Shown: piece by piece, positions 30,029 to 39,115 of the stretch
Layout: the number at the start of each line of letters is the position of its first letter
How positions within the stretch are numbered: the stretch's first letter is position 1
From: an uncultured Stenotrophomonas sp.
Lineage (GTDB): Bacteria > Pseudomonadota > Gammaproteobacteria > Xanthomonadales > Xanthomonadaceae
Direction: 5' to 3'
Assembly: GCA_913775725.1 (NCBI GenBank)
Contig: CAJYNG010000025.1
Location: forward strand, 1-64,000
DNA length: 64,000 nt
Translations under genes and position numbers: made by a program
Notes under the pieces: generated by a model
The model's database searches: none
The model's input: the letters and a program-made list of their open reading frames with translations, nothing else
What the model was told of the DNA's origin: nothing

Positions 30029-30997
30029 ATGGGCGCGAAGGCTTCGAGCTTGGCATCCCAGAACGATACGGCGCCCGCCCTGCGCGTGCGCGACCTGCGC
30101 AAGACCTACGACAACGGCACCCAGGCCCTGAAGGGCGTTTCCCTGGAAGTGGCCCCGGGCGACTTCTTCGCCCTGCTCGGCCCCAACGGGGCCGGCAAGT
30201 CGACCCTGATCGGCATCATCAGCTCCCTGGTCAACCTCAGCGAGGGCCAGGTGGAAGTGTTCGGCAGCGACCTGGTGCGCAACCGCAGCGCCACCATGCG
30301 CCTGATCGGGCTGGTGCCTCAGGAAATCAACTTCAACCTGTTCGAGAAGCCCTTCGACATCCTGGTGAACTACGCCGGCTTCTATGGCGTGCCGCGCGAG
30401 GAAGCCGAGCAGCGCGCCGAAGAGGAACTGAAGCGCGCGCACCTGTGGGAAAAGGCACAGGTGATGAGCCGTACGCTGTCCGGTGGCATGAAGCGCCGGC
30501 TGATGATCGCCCGCGCGATGATGACCCGCCCGCGCCTGCTGATCCTGGACGAGCCAACCGCCGGCGTGGACATCGAGATCCGCCGCGACATGTGGCGGGT
30601 GCTGAAGGAGATCAACGCTGCCGGCACCACGATCATCCTCACCACCCATTACCTGGAAGAAGCCGAGTACCTGTGCCGCCACCTGGCGATCATCAACCAT
30701 GGCCAGATCGTCGAGCAGGGGCCGATGCGCGCCCTGCTGGCCAAGCTGGACGTGGAAGGCTTCCTGCTGGACATCGACGGTGACCTGCCGGCGCAGCTGC
30801 CGGTGATTGAAGGCGCGACGCTGACCGCGCCGGACCCGCACACGCTGGACATCGACATGCCTCGCGCAATGGACCTCAACCGCGTGTTCGCCACGCTCAA
30901 CGAGTCCGGCATCCGCGTGCGTTCGATGCGTACCAAGAGCAACCGCCTGGAGGAGCTGTTCGTGCGCCTCACCGGCAACCTGGAGAAGCCTGCATGA
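30029..30997 (+). CDS. yadG: ABC exporter ATP-binding protein YadG-like
   Basis: 322 residues. Walker A LLGPNGAGKSTLIGI (about 48-60), signature TLSGGMKRRLMIARAM (about 148) and Walker B LLILDEPTAGVD are followed by the YadG-typical TTHYLEEAEYLCRHLAIIN. The C-terminal 80 residues form the extra domain seen in E. coli YadG. It pairs with the permease downstream by an ATGA overlap. The substrate is unknown. Confidence 0.93.
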   Translation: MGAKASSLASQNDTAPALRVRDLRKTYDNGTQALKGVSLEVAPGDFFALLGPNGAGKSTLIGIISSLVNLSEGQVEVFGSDLVRNRSATMRLIGLVPQEINFNLFEKPFDILVNYAGFYGVPREEAEQRAEEELKRAHLWEKAQVMSRTLSGGMKRRLMIARAMMTRPRLLILDEPTAGVDIEIRRDMWRVLKEINAAGTTIILTTHYLEEAEYLCRHLAIINHGQIVEQGPMRALLAKLDVEGFLLDIDGDLPAQLPVIEGATLTAPDPHTLDIDMPRAMDLNRVFATLNESGIRVRSMRTKSNRLEELFVRLTGNLEKPA

Positions 30998-31785
30998 GCA
31001 CCACCGAGCTGACCGACGGCCAGCGCAACCGCGTCGCACTGATGACCATCGTGCGTCGCGAAGTCGCCCGCATCATGCGCATCTGGGGCCAGACCCTGGT
31101 GCCGCCGGCGATCACCATGACCCTGTACTTCCTGATCTTCGGCAACCTGATCGGGTCGCGCGTGGGTGACATGGGTGGCTACACCTACATGCAGTTCATC
31201 GTGCCGGGCCTGGTGATGATGAGCGTGATCCAGAACAGCTATGGCAACATCAGTTCCTCGTTCTTCGGCGCCAAGTTCGGCCGTCACGTGGAAGAACTGC
31301 TGGTCAGCCCGATGCCGAACTGGGTGATCCTGTGGGGCTACGTGGCAGGCGCGGTGCTGCGCGGCCTGATGGTGGGCGTGATCGTGCTGATCATCGCGAT
31401 GTTCTTCACCCCGGTGCGCATCCCGCACCCGCTGGTGATGCTGACCACGGTGATCCTGGGCGCGACGATCTTCTCGCTGGCCGGTTTCATCAACGCGGTG
31501 TATGCGAAGAAGTTCGACGACGTGGCGATCGTGCCGACCTTCATCCTGACCCCGCTGACCTATCTGGGTGGCGTGTTCTATTCGGTGAAGCTGCTGCCGG
31601 GCTGGGCCGAAGCGGCCACGCACGCGAACCCGATCTTCTACATGGTCAATGCGTTCCGCTATGGCCTGCTGGGCAGCAGTGACGTACCGCTGCCGGTGGC
31701 CTACGGGTTGATGCTCGGCTTCGTGGTGGCGCTGACGGCGCTGGCGCTGTGGCTGCTGCGCCGCGGCGTGGGCATGCGCAGCTGA
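30994..31785 (+). CDS. yadH: ABC-2 exporter permease YadH-like
   Basis: 263 residues, six membrane spans. IWGQTLVPPAITMTLYFLIFG and GNLIGSRVGDMGGYTYMQF and VEELLVSPMPNWVI are close to E. coli YadH. It overlaps yadG by four bases (ATGA), so the two subunits are translationally coupled. Confidence 0.93.
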   Translation: MSTTELTDGQRNRVALMTIVRREVARIMRIWGQTLVPPAITMTLYFLIFGNLIGSRVGDMGGYTYMQFIVPGLVMMSVIQNSYGNISSSFFGAKFGRHVEELLVSPMPNWVILWGYVAGAVLRGLMVGVIVLIIAMFFTPVRIPHPLVMLTTVILGATIFSLAGFINAVYAKKFDDVAIVPTFILTPLTYLGGVFYSVKLLPGWAEAATHANPIFYMVNAFRYGLLGSSDVPLPVAYGLMLGFVVALTALALWLLRRGVGMRS

Positions 31786-31793
31786 GTTTTGCG

Positions 31794-31814
31794 TGCAGGG
31801 CCTGCGGCCCTGCA
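31794..31814 (+). terminator. hairpin after yadH
   Basis: TGCAGGGC and GCCCTGCA pair perfectly around CTGCG, nine bases after the stop. No T-tract is present. Confidence 0.5.
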
Positions 31815-31865
31815 CCCGCCGAATCAACGTCAACTTCAACGGCAAAAGCTGACTGTCCGTGGGAT

Positions 31866-31967
31866 GGCGGGGTGGATCCGGTTGCGGGGGACGCCGTAAA
31901 CCCATCCCTGGGGGCTTGGCCGCGGCATCCATGCCGCGGACATCCCCGCAACCGGACCCACCCCGCC
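31866..31967. repeat. large inverted repeat with internal hairpin
   Basis: Arms of 24 bases (31866-31889 and 31944-31967, beginning GGCGGGGTGGATCC) pair with one mismatch. Inside, CCGCGGCAT and ATGCCGCGG form a second stem (31920-31939). The unit fills most of the 340-base gap between yadH and the next gene. A single-arm relative is at 128-165. It looks like a non-autonomous repeat of the species rather than a gene. Confidence 0.75.
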
Positions 31968-32039
31968 TTCGACAGATCTCCGCGATCTTTCGGAATGGCA
32001 TGGCCGGTGCCTGGTAGGTTTCGACCTTGGTCGACACGA

Positions 32040-32062
32040 TGGATCCACGCCATGCGTGGATG
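32040..32062 (+). repeat. degenerate SMAG palindrome
   Basis: GGATCCACGCCATGCGTGGAT core without a perfect GTAG head, about 60 bases before the next gene. Confidence 0.6.
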
Positions 32063-32125
32063 GAGCGTTCACGGCAAGGCCGATGCTCCGCTCTTCTCGT
32101 TCGGGATTGCGGCTAGGCTGTGGCG

Positions 32126-32893
32126 ATGAAGATCAATTCCATCTCGTTGGACAAGGCCGTGTCGGATGGCCCGATCGATGCCTTCAGCCATTTGCTGCTG
32201 GGCGATTCGCCCTCGCTGGCTGAGGTGCTGGAATACCTGGCCTCACTGCGTACCGCCGATCCCCGGTATCGCTACCTGTGCACGCTCGATGATGCGGGCC
32301 AGTGCCGTTACACCAGCATGCATGCGTCCGATGACGCACGCATCGCGTTGTACGAGGACGAAGACCCGGCAACCCCCGAGGATGCGTTGGCGGCACGCGA
32401 GCGGTCGCTGGCGCATGTGATCGCGCAGCTCGAGCATTCCTCTCATCGGCTGGAATGGAGCGCGCTGGCGGGCACGCTGATGTGCAATGACGCAGACATC
32501 AAGGCACTGGTTGCGGCCAATGCCACGCCGGACCTGATCGTCGACGACGTGGTCTGCGTGCAGCAGGTGCCCGTGGACCGCGATGACCTGCTGATCGCCG
32601 CCCTGCCCAACGGCTACTTCAGCGCGGACTGGGACATCTTCCAGAACCACGCCCTGATACGGCACCTGCAGGAGCGCTACGACTACCGCCTGTTCGGACT
32701 CGGCGCATCGTGGCTCGGCTTCCAGCGTGACCGCGCGCCATCGCCAGCAGAGGCGAACGCTTTGGTGGTGGACCTGCAGCGCGTCTATGCCGCAGGAACG
32801 GATGACACCTGGTCACAACTGGCCACAACGCTGGCCACCCGCACCACGCTGCTGTTGGGTTACACCGAGGGCTTCAGCGAACAGCTGCCCTGA
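32126..32893 (+). CDS. conserved hypothetical protein
   Basis: 255 residues from ATGAAGATCAATTCC; a GTG two codons upstream is possible. It is acidic, soluble, with no signal or membrane segment. ALPNGYFSADWDIFQNHALI with HLQERYDYRLFGLGASWLGF in the second half reads like a well-packed domain of the kind found in immunity-type proteins. No family was recognised. It stands alone. Confidence 0.7.
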   Translation: MKINSISLDKAVSDGPIDAFSHLLLGDSPSLAEVLEYLASLRTADPRYRYLCTLDDAGQCRYTSMHASDDARIALYEDEDPATPEDALAARERSLAHVIAQLEHSSHRLEWSALAGTLMCNDADIKALVAANATPDLIVDDVVCVQQVPVDRDDLLIAALPNGYFSADWDIFQNHALIRHLQERYDYRLFGLGASWLGFQRDRAPSPAEANALVVDLQRVYAAGTDDTWSQLATTLATRTTLLLGYTEGFSEQLP

Positions 32894-33081
32894 GCACTGC
32901 TCTACACGAGTGAACGCAGCGTGCGACCCGCTTCCGCTCTTGATCTGTTTCCCGTGGCGGCCGCACCCGGCCAACCCCAGTGAACAGTGCCTTCCGCGAA
33001 CCACCACGAGGGGCACCGCAGCTCGCCGCAATCTCCGGCACAATCGGACCCATGATTCCCCCAGAAAACGGTGAACGTGCA

Positions 33082-34020
33082 ATGCGCATCCTGATCCTCG
33101 GCGCCGGCGGTACCGGCGGTTACTTCGGTGGTCGCCTGGCCCAGGCCGGCGTGGACGTGACCTTCCTCGTGCGCCCCGCGCGCGCCGCCCAGCTGGACCG
33201 CGATGGCCTGGTCATCCGCAGCCCACTCGGCGATGCCAGCTTCCCGGTGCAGCACGTCACCGCCGATGCGCTACCTGCATTGGCCGCGCAGAAGCCGTTC
33301 GATATGGTCATCCTCAGCTGCAAGGCCTACGACCTCGACAGCTCGATCGATGCCATTGCTCCGGCCGTGGGCGCGAACACCACCGTACTGCCGATCCTCA
33401 ACGGCCTGCATCACTACAACGCGCTGGATCTGCGTTTCGGCCGCGATGCCGTGCTCGGCGGCCTGTGCTTCATCAGCGCCACCAAGACACCCGATGGCGC
33501 CGTGCTGCATCTGGGCAAGCCGGCCAAGCTCACCTTCGGCGAGCGCGATGGCGGCGCGGCGTCCGCACGTGTACGTGCCTTCGCCGCCGCCTGCGCGCAG
33601 GCCAGTCTTGATCACCTCGCCAGCGAACACATCGGCCAGGAACAGTGGATCAAGTACACCTTCCTGACCGCGCTGGCCGCCGCTACCTGCCTGCTGCGTG
33701 CGGATATCGGCACCATCGTCGCCACCGATGATGGCGAGGCGATCGTGCGCGGCCTGTACGACGAATGCGTGGCCGTGGCCGAAGCTGCCGGTGAGCCGAT
33801 TCCCGATGCCGCGCAGGACACCGCACGCGGCACCCTTACCCAGGCCGGCTCGGCATTGAAGGCATCGATGCTGCGTGATCTGGAAGCCGGCCAGCAGGTA
33901 GAGGCCGAACAGATCGTCGGCGACATGCTGGTGCGTGCGCGCAAAGCCGACCAGGAAGCCCTGCTGCTGCAGGTCGCCTACAGCAGCCTGCAGGCTTACC
34001 AGGCACTGCGCAGCGCGTGA
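33082..34020 (+). CDS. panE: 2-dehydropantoate 2-reductase (ketopantoate reductase)
   Basis: 312 residues. The Rossmann motif GAGGTGGYFGGRLAQAG (7-23), SCKAYDLDSSID with the conserved Lys near 78, and a C-terminal helical domain containing EQWIKYTFL with the catalytic lysine region. It reduces ketopantoate to pantoate with NADPH in pantothenate (CoA) synthesis. An alternative start ten codons upstream is possible. The GTG start of the next gene overlaps its TGA, so the two are coupled. Confidence 0.9.
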   Translation: MRILILGAGGTGGYFGGRLAQAGVDVTFLVRPARAAQLDRDGLVIRSPLGDASFPVQHVTADALPALAAQKPFDMVILSCKAYDLDSSIDAIAPAVGANTTVLPILNGLHHYNALDLRFGRDAVLGGLCFISATKTPDGAVLHLGKPAKLTFGERDGGAASARVRAFAAACAQASLDHLASEHIGQEQWIKYTFLTALAAATCLLRADIGTIVATDDGEAIVRGLYDECVAVAEAAGEPIPDAAQDTARGTLTQAGSALKASMLRDLEAGQQVEAEQIVGDMLVRARKADQEALLLQVAYSSLQAYQALRSA

Positions 34021-34943
34021 GCCTCACCTCGCAGGCCACCGCGCTGCCGTCGCGGGTGCTCATTCTTGGCCTCGGCTGGAGCGGATGCGTGCTGGCCACG
34101 CATCTGCAGGCGCTGGGCGTGCGCGTGGCCGGCACGGTGCGCGACCCGTCGTCGGCGCCGGACGATGGCCTGCTGCGGCATCAGCTGCGCGCCGACGCGC
34201 CACCGCCGTCAGCCCTGCTCGATGAGATTGCACAGGCGGAGGCCGTGCTGTGCAGCGTGCCGCCCGATGCCGAGGGCGACCCGGCACTGCGTCTGCTGCT
34301 GCTGGCACTGCAGGTCAGCCCGGCACTGCGCTGGGTGGGCTATCTGTCGTCCACGTCGGTGTATGCCGACCGGGCCGGGGGCTGGATCGACGAGCGCAGT
34401 GAGGCCGATGCCACCGAAGCCGCCGGCGTGCAGCGCCTGCGTGCCGAAGCGCAATGGCGTGCACTTGCAGAGGAACGTGGCATCGCCTCGGCGGTGTTCC
34501 GCCTGCCCGGCCTGTACGGTCCCGGACGCAACGCACTGCTGCAGTTGGCCGAAGGCCGTGCCCGCCATGTGATTCGGCCGGGCCTGGTGTTCAATCGCCT
34601 GCATGTGCAGGATCTGGCAACCGTCCTCATCGCAGCAATGCAGCGCCCCGCCCGGCAGGGCCTGTACCTGCCCAGCGACGACGAACCTGCGCCGCCGCAG
34701 GATGTGCTCGCATATGCCGCACAGCTGGGCGGGTTTGCGATGCCGCCGGCCGTGGCCTGGGACGACCCGGCACTGAGCCCGACGCTGCGGCGCTTCTATG
34801 AGAGCAACAAGCGCATCGACAGCCGTGGCACACGTGCGGCGCTGGGGTGGGCACCACGGTTTCCGACGTATCGGGAAGGGCTGACGGATCTTGCCGCTTC
34901 ACTCGCCAGGCATGGCACGGCGCTACCGGACAGCTCTTTGTAG
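34017..34943 (+). CDS. NAD(P)-binding SDR-type epimerase/reductase (YeeZ-like)
   Basis: 308 residues with a GTG start overlapping the panE stop. The N-terminal Rossmann motif VLILGLGWSGCVLATHL (13-29) is of the short glycine-rich type found in YeeZ-like extended SDRs. GYLSSTSVYAD carries the Ser/Tyr region and FRLPGLYGPGRN the following family loop. A typical YxxxK pair is not clear. The substrate is unknown. The TAG stop is the TAG of a SMAG head. Confidence 0.82.
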   Translation: MSLTSQATALPSRVLILGLGWSGCVLATHLQALGVRVAGTVRDPSSAPDDGLLRHQLRADAPPPSALLDEIAQAEAVLCSVPPDAEGDPALRLLLLALQVSPALRWVGYLSSTSVYADRAGGWIDERSEADATEAAGVQRLRAEAQWRALAEERGIASAVFRLPGLYGPGRNALLQLAEGRARHVIRPGLVFNRLHVQDLATVLIAAMQRPARQGLYLPSDDEPAPPQDVLAYAAQLGGFAMPPAVAWDDPALSPTLRRFYESNKRIDSRGTRAALGWAPRFPTYREGLTDLAASLARHGTALPDSSL

Positions 34944-35018
34944 AGCCGAGCCCATGCTCGGCAGCTCTACGTGTCCGTCGCGCTGCGTGCGATAAGCCGA
35001 GCGTGGGCTCGGCTCTAC
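34940..35018. repeat. pair of inverted SMAG palindromes
   Basis: 34940-34970 begins GTAGAGCCGAGCCC and also ends CTAC; 34995-35018 is the same element in the other direction (ends GGCTCTAC). The pair sits between the convergent epimerase and tatD genes and could form one large cruciform. Confidence 0.85.
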
Positions 35019-35021
35019 AGA

Positions 35022-35819
35022 TCAACCCGCGTCAGGCAGCCGGAAGAACGCACGCGTCGCTGCAGTCGCATTGGCCGCCGTCACCGTCACGTCCTCGCCA
35101 CGGTCGCGCGCCAGCTCTTCCACGATGTGCGAGAGGAACATCGGCTCGTTGCGGCGATCCTTCGGCATCGGCTTCAGCGTGCGCGGCAGCAGGTACGGTG
35201 CATCGGTCTCGATCATCAGGCGGTTGGCCGGGATGTTCTTCACCAGCTCGCGCAGGTGCGCGCCACGGCGCTCGTCACACAGCCAGCCGGTGATGCCGAT
35301 GTACCAGTCCTGGTCCAGGTAGTCGAACAGTTCGTCGCGTTCGCCGGTGAAGCAGTGCACCACCGCCGGGCCGATGCGGCCTTCGAAGTTCTTCATCTGT
35401 GCCATGAAATCGGCATGCGCATCGCGCTGGTGCAGGAACAGGGGCTTGCCATTGTCTGCGGCCAGCTGCAACTGGCGCTCGAAGGCACGGTGCTGGGCCG
35501 GGCGCGGCGAGAAGTCACGGAAGTAGTCCAGACCACACTCACCCACCGCCACCACTTCCGGGTGGGCATGCAGCGCGCGCATCTCGGCATCGCATTCCTC
35601 GGTGTATTCCACCGCGTGGTGCGGGTGCACGCCGGCTGTTGCGTACAGGAAGCCCGGATGCTGCTGCGCCAGCTGCACCGCCAACGGCGAGTGCTCGCGG
35701 CTGGCGCCGGTGATGACCATCTGCACCACACCGGCCTGGCGCGCGCGGTCCAGCACGGCGTCACGGTCGCGGTCGAAGGAATCGTGGGTCAGGTTGGCGC
35801 CGATATCGATCAGGTGCAT
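35022..35819 (-). CDS. tatD: TatD family metal-dependent DNase
   Basis: 265 residues from MHLIDIGANLTHDSF; an ATG two codons upstream is equally possible. The opening IDIGANLT, without the HxH of the YcfH/YjjV branch, marks the TatD proper group. Metal-site elements are EHS, ECGLDYFRDFSPRP (about 97-110), LFLHQRDAH, VHCFTG and METDAPYL. It is a TIM-barrel 3'-5' exonuclease acting on single-stranded DNA and RNA, linked to repair of oxidative DNA damage. Divergent from hrpB. Confidence 0.93.
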   Translation of the reverse strand: MHLIDIGANLTHDSFDRDRDAVLDRARQAGVVQMVITGASREHSPLAVQLAQQHPGFLYATAGVHPHHAVEYTEECDAEMRALHAHPEVVAVGECGLDYFRDFSPRPAQHRAFERQLQLAADNGKPLFLHQRDAHADFMAQMKNFEGRIGPAVVHCFTGERDELFDYLDQDWYIGITGWLCDERRGAHLRELVKNIPANRLMIETDAPYLLPRTLKPMPKDRRNEPMFLSHIVEELARDRGEDVTVTAANATAATRAFFRLPDAG

Positions 35820-35886
35820 GGTCATCGTGGGGGAAAAGTGCCCGCGCATTGTACCTGCGCCCGCCGTGGCCCCTTATCCTTTGCAC

Positions 35887-38391
35887 ATGAACGCCCCGCT
35901 CTTCCCGATTTCCCCGCTGCTGCCACAGATCCAGCAGCACCTGGCCGCGCAGCCGCGGCTGGTGCTGGAAGCCCCGCCCGGCGCCGGCAAGACCACCCAG
36001 GTGCCGCTGGCGCTGCTGGATGCGCCGTGGCTGCAGGGCCGGAAGATCATCCTGCTGGAGCCGCGCCGGGTCGCCGCACGCAGCGCTGCACTGTTCATGG
36101 CACGGCAGCTGGGCGAGGAGGTCGGTGGCACGGTCGGCTACCGCATCCGCTTCGAGAACAAGGTCTCGGCGCGCACGCGCATTGAAGTCGTCACCGAAGG
36201 CATCCTCACCCGCATGCTGCAGGACGACCCGATGCTGGAAGAGGTCGGGGCGATCCTGTTCGACGAATTCCACGAGCGTCATCTCAGTGGCGACCTCGGC
36301 CTGGCGCTGGCGCTGGACGTGCAGGCACAGCTGCGCGACGACCTGCGCCTGGTGGTGATGTCGGCAACGCTGGATGGCGAGCGCCTGGCACGCTTCCTCG
36401 ATGCGCCGCGCCTGGGCAGCGAGGGCCGCAGCTACCCGGTGACGGTCAGCCATTTCCCGGCGCGCCGCGATGAGGCGCTGGAACTGCAGGTGCGCCGCGC
36501 GGTGCAGCAGGCCCTGGCCGAACACCCCGGTGACCTGCTGGTGTTCCTGCCTGGGCAGCGCGAGATCGCGCGGGTGCAGGCCGGCCTGCAGGAATCGCTG
36601 GATGCGGGGGTTGAAGTGCTGGCCCTGCACGGTGAACTGCCGGTGGAGCAGCAGGCGCGCGTGCTGCAGGCGGTCAGTGATGGTCGCCGCCGCGTGGTGC
36701 TGGCCACCAACGTCGCCGAGTCCTCGGTGACGCTGCCCGGCGTGCGCGTGGTGATCGACAGCGGCCAGGCACGCGAACCGCGGTACGACCCCACCAGCGG
36801 CTTCACCCGGCTGGACGTGGTGGCCATCGCGCAGGCATCGGCCGACCAGCGCGCGGGCCGTGCCGGTCGCGTGGCCGAAGGCGTGGCCTGGCGGCTGTGG
36901 CCGCAGTCGCAGCGGCTGGAGCCGCAGCGCCGCGCCGAGATCGATCAGGTGGAACTGGCCGGGCTGGCGCTGGAACTGGCCGCCTGGGGCAGCAGCGACC
37001 TGCGCTTCCTTGATCCGCCACCGGCCGGCCCGATGGGCGCCGCGCGCGAATTGCTGCAGCGATTGGGCGCGCTGTCCAGCAGTGGTGCGATCACCGCACT
37101 TGGCCGGCGCGTGCTGGCGTTGGGCACGCATCCGCGGATGGCGGCGATGCTGCTAGCGGCGCCCGATGCACGTGCGCAGGCGCTGGCCGCTGATCTGGCC
37201 GCCCTGCTGGAGGCGCGCGACCCATTGCGCCAGGGCGGTGACGCGCTGGCGGCACGCTGGCGCGCACTGGCCACGTTCCGCAATGGCCGCGCGCCGGGTG
37301 ACGCCAACCGCAGCGGTCTGGCCGCCATCGATGCGGCCGCCAAGCAGTGGCGACGTCGCCTGCGCTGTGATGCCGCGCCGCCCACCAGCATCGAGGCCCA
37401 CGAACTGGGTGACCTGCTCGCACATGCCTTCCCCGACCGGATCGGTTTCCAGCATCCCAGCGATCCGCTGCGCTACCTGCTGGCCAATGGTCGCAGCGCG
37501 CGCCTGCACGACCTGAGCGACCTGCGTGGCGAACCGTGGCTGGTGGCCAGCGAGCTTCGCTTCGAGGCACGCGATGCGCTGCTGCTGCGTGCCGCACCGG
37601 TGGACGAAGGCCAGCTGCGCAAGGCGTGGCCGGAGCGCTTCGTCACCGAAGATGTGGTCCGCTGGGACAGCGAGCGCCGCGCCCTGGTGGCCCTGCGCGA
37701 GACCCGTTTCGACCGCATCGTGCTGGACAGCCGCTCGGCCGGCCGGGTCGATCCGCAGCACGCCGCGCAGGCGCTGACCGACGCGGTGGCCGAGCTCGGC
37801 CTGCAGGCGCTGCCGTGGACCGACGGCCTGCGCCAGTGGCAGGCACGGGTGGAATCGCTGCGGCGCTGGATGCCTGAGCTGGAACTGCCCGACTGCAGCG
37901 ACGCGGCCCTGCTGGCCAACCGTACGCAGTGGCTGCAGCCCGCGTTCGCCGGCAAGAGCCGCCTGGAGGCGCTGGACGAGTCCAGCTTCGGCGAGGCACT
38001 GAAATCGCCACTGGAGTGGTCACAGCGTCAGCTGGTCGAGCGTCATGCGCCAACCCGCATCATCGTGCCGTCCGGACTGGAACGGCCGATCACCTATGCG
38101 CTGGACAGCGAGAGCGGCGAACCACTGCCGCCGGTACTGGCGGTGAAGCTGCAGGAACTGTTCGGCCTAGCTGATACGCCGCGCATCGCCGATGGGCGCG
38201 TGCCGCTGACCCTGCACCTGCTGTCGCCCGGTGGCCGGCCGCTGCAGGTCACCCAGGACCTGCGCAATTTCTGGGAAAACACCTACGCCGAAGTGAAGAA
38301 GGAAATGAAGGGCCGCTACCCGCGCCATCCGTGGCCGGATGACCCGTGGACGGCCACGGCCACGCACCGGGCCAAGCCGCGCGGAACCTGA
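35887..38391 (+). CDS. hrpB: ATP-dependent RNA helicase HrpB
   Basis: 834 residues, a DEAH-type helicase. Walker A PPGAGKTTQVPLALL (about 30-43), motif II LFDEFHERHLSGDL (DEFH, about 123), motif III SATLDG and motif VI RAGRAGRVAEGVAWRLW. A helicase-associated domain and the HrpB C-terminal domain (RYPRHPWPDDP at the end) complete the family layout. The cellular substrate of HrpB is not settled. The start at MNAPLFPISPLLPQI fits the family; the open frame runs further upstream through tatD. Confidence 0.95.
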   Translation: MNAPLFPISPLLPQIQQHLAAQPRLVLEAPPGAGKTTQVPLALLDAPWLQGRKIILLEPRRVAARSAALFMARQLGEEVGGTVGYRIRFENKVSARTRIEVVTEGILTRMLQDDPMLEEVGAILFDEFHERHLSGDLGLALALDVQAQLRDDLRLVVMSATLDGERLARFLDAPRLGSEGRSYPVTVSHFPARRDEALELQVRRAVQQALAEHPGDLLVFLPGQREIARVQAGLQESLDAGVEVLALHGELPVEQQARVLQAVSDGRRRVVLATNVAESSVTLPGVRVVIDSGQAREPRYDPTSGFTRLDVVAIAQASADQRAGRAGRVAEGVAWRLWPQSQRLEPQRRAEIDQVELAGLALELAAWGSSDLRFLDPPPAGPMGAARELLQRLGALSSSGAITALGRRVLALGTHPRMAAMLLAAPDARAQALAADLAALLEARDPLRQGGDALAARWRALATFRNGRAPGDANRSGLAAIDAAAKQWRRRLRCDAAPPTSIEAHELGDLLAHAFPDRIGFQHPSDPLRYLLANGRSARLHDLSDLRGEPWLVASELRFEARDALLLRAAPVDEGQLRKAWPERFVTEDVVRWDSERRALVALRETRFDRIVLDSRSAGRVDPQHAAQALTDAVAELGLQALPWTDGLRQWQARVESLRRWMPELELPDCSDAALLANRTQWLQPAFAGKSRLEALDESSFGEALKSPLEWSQRQLVERHAPTRIIVPSGLERPITYALDSESGEPLPPVLAVKLQELFGLADTPRIADGRVPLTLHLLSPGGRPLQVTQDLRNFWENTYAEVKKEMKGRYPRHPWPDDPWTATATHRAKPRGT

Positions 38392-38396
38392 GGGGC

Positions 38397-38489
38397 GGGG
38401 TCGGATCCCATTGCATCGCAATGGGCTCTGACCCCGGGCGCGGTGGTTGGGGTCAGAGCCCTTTCCGCAAGGGAAAGGGATCCGACCCC
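38397..38489. repeat. two GGGGTC-type palindromes in tandem
   Basis: 38397-38435 is an inverted copy (starts GGGGTCGGATCCC, ends GGGCTCTGACCCC) and 38449-38489 is a direct copy with inner arms CCCTTTCC and GGAAAGGG. They begin three bases after the hrpB stop. Confidence 0.8.
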
Positions 38490-38605
38490 ACCCTGCCTGA
38501 TCCTGAATGGCTGCGGTAAAGTCACGCCACGTGCTGCCTCGACTGACATACCGTTTACGGGCAACACGCGACACTGGACTTCGACCCGAGGCAAAGGACC
38601 CCCGC

Positions 38606-38980
38606 ATGAGCAAGCTGACCGTAATCACCGACCGCGCTCTGGAGCGCGCCCTGGAGCTGGCCCACACCGCCGGCGATGGCCTGAAGAGCGCCGGTGGCAG
38701 CCTGCGCAATGCGGACTGGATCAAGACCGGCGCCGCCATCGGCGCAGTGAAGACCGGCGGCAAGGCCGCGACCAAATTCGTGCGCCGCAATCCGGCAGTG
38801 GCCGTGGCCGCCGCTGCGGTCGGTGTGGGCCTGCTCGGCTATGCGCTGTACCGCAAGCAGCAGAAGAAGAAGGCCGCCAATGGCCACGTGGTGAATGGGC
38901 AGGCGCAGCGCATCAGCGCGCGTGACCGCCGCAACGACACCGTCGTGGATGAGCACAGCGATATCGGCAGCGACGCCTGA
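38606..38980 (+). CDS. small membrane-associated protein, unknown
   Basis: 124 residues from ATGAGCAAGCTGACC, preceded by AAAGGACC. A basic, alanine/glycine-rich N-terminal half is followed by one hydrophobic stretch (about residues 63-80, AVAVAAAAVGVGLLGYALY) and a charged tail RKQQKKKAANG, ending with polar residues. This resembles small proteins of the ElaB/YqjD or DUF3618 kind, but no family could be assigned with certainty. Confidence 0.65.
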   Translation: MSKLTVITDRALERALELAHTAGDGLKSAGGSLRNADWIKTGAAIGAVKTGGKAATKFVRRNPAVAVAAAAVGVGLLGYALYRKQQKKKAANGHVVNGQAQRISARDRRNDTVVDEHSDIGSDA

Positions 38981-38988
38981 GTTTGCCC

Positions 38989-39066
38989 GGGTCAGAGCCC
39001 TTCCTGCGTAAGGGGTCTGACCCCGATCCAGGGTCGGATCCGTTCCGCAGGAAGGGCTCTGACCCC
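38989..39066. repeat. two GGGGTC-type palindromes, inverted relative to each other
   Basis: 38989-39024 (GGGTCAGAGCCC...GTCTGACCCC, shortened) and 39031-39066 (GGGTCGGATCC...GGGCTCTGACCCC). They follow the stop of the small protein gene directly. Confidence 0.75.
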
Positions 39067-39078
39067 ACCAGCTACGAG

Positions 39079-39115
39079 AGGGCCGGACGCCACAAGGGCT
39101 CCGGCCCTTTCTGTT
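39079..39115 (+). terminator. intrinsic terminator
   Basis: AGGGCCGG and CCGGCCCT form a stem, then TTCTGTTT follows. It ends next to the stop of the convergent pseudouridine synthase gene. Confidence 0.6.

Noticed and set aside
38397-39066. CRISPR-like array of repeats
   Set aside because: The repeats are dispersed palindromes of two types with no regular spacers and no cas genes; they are REP-type elements.
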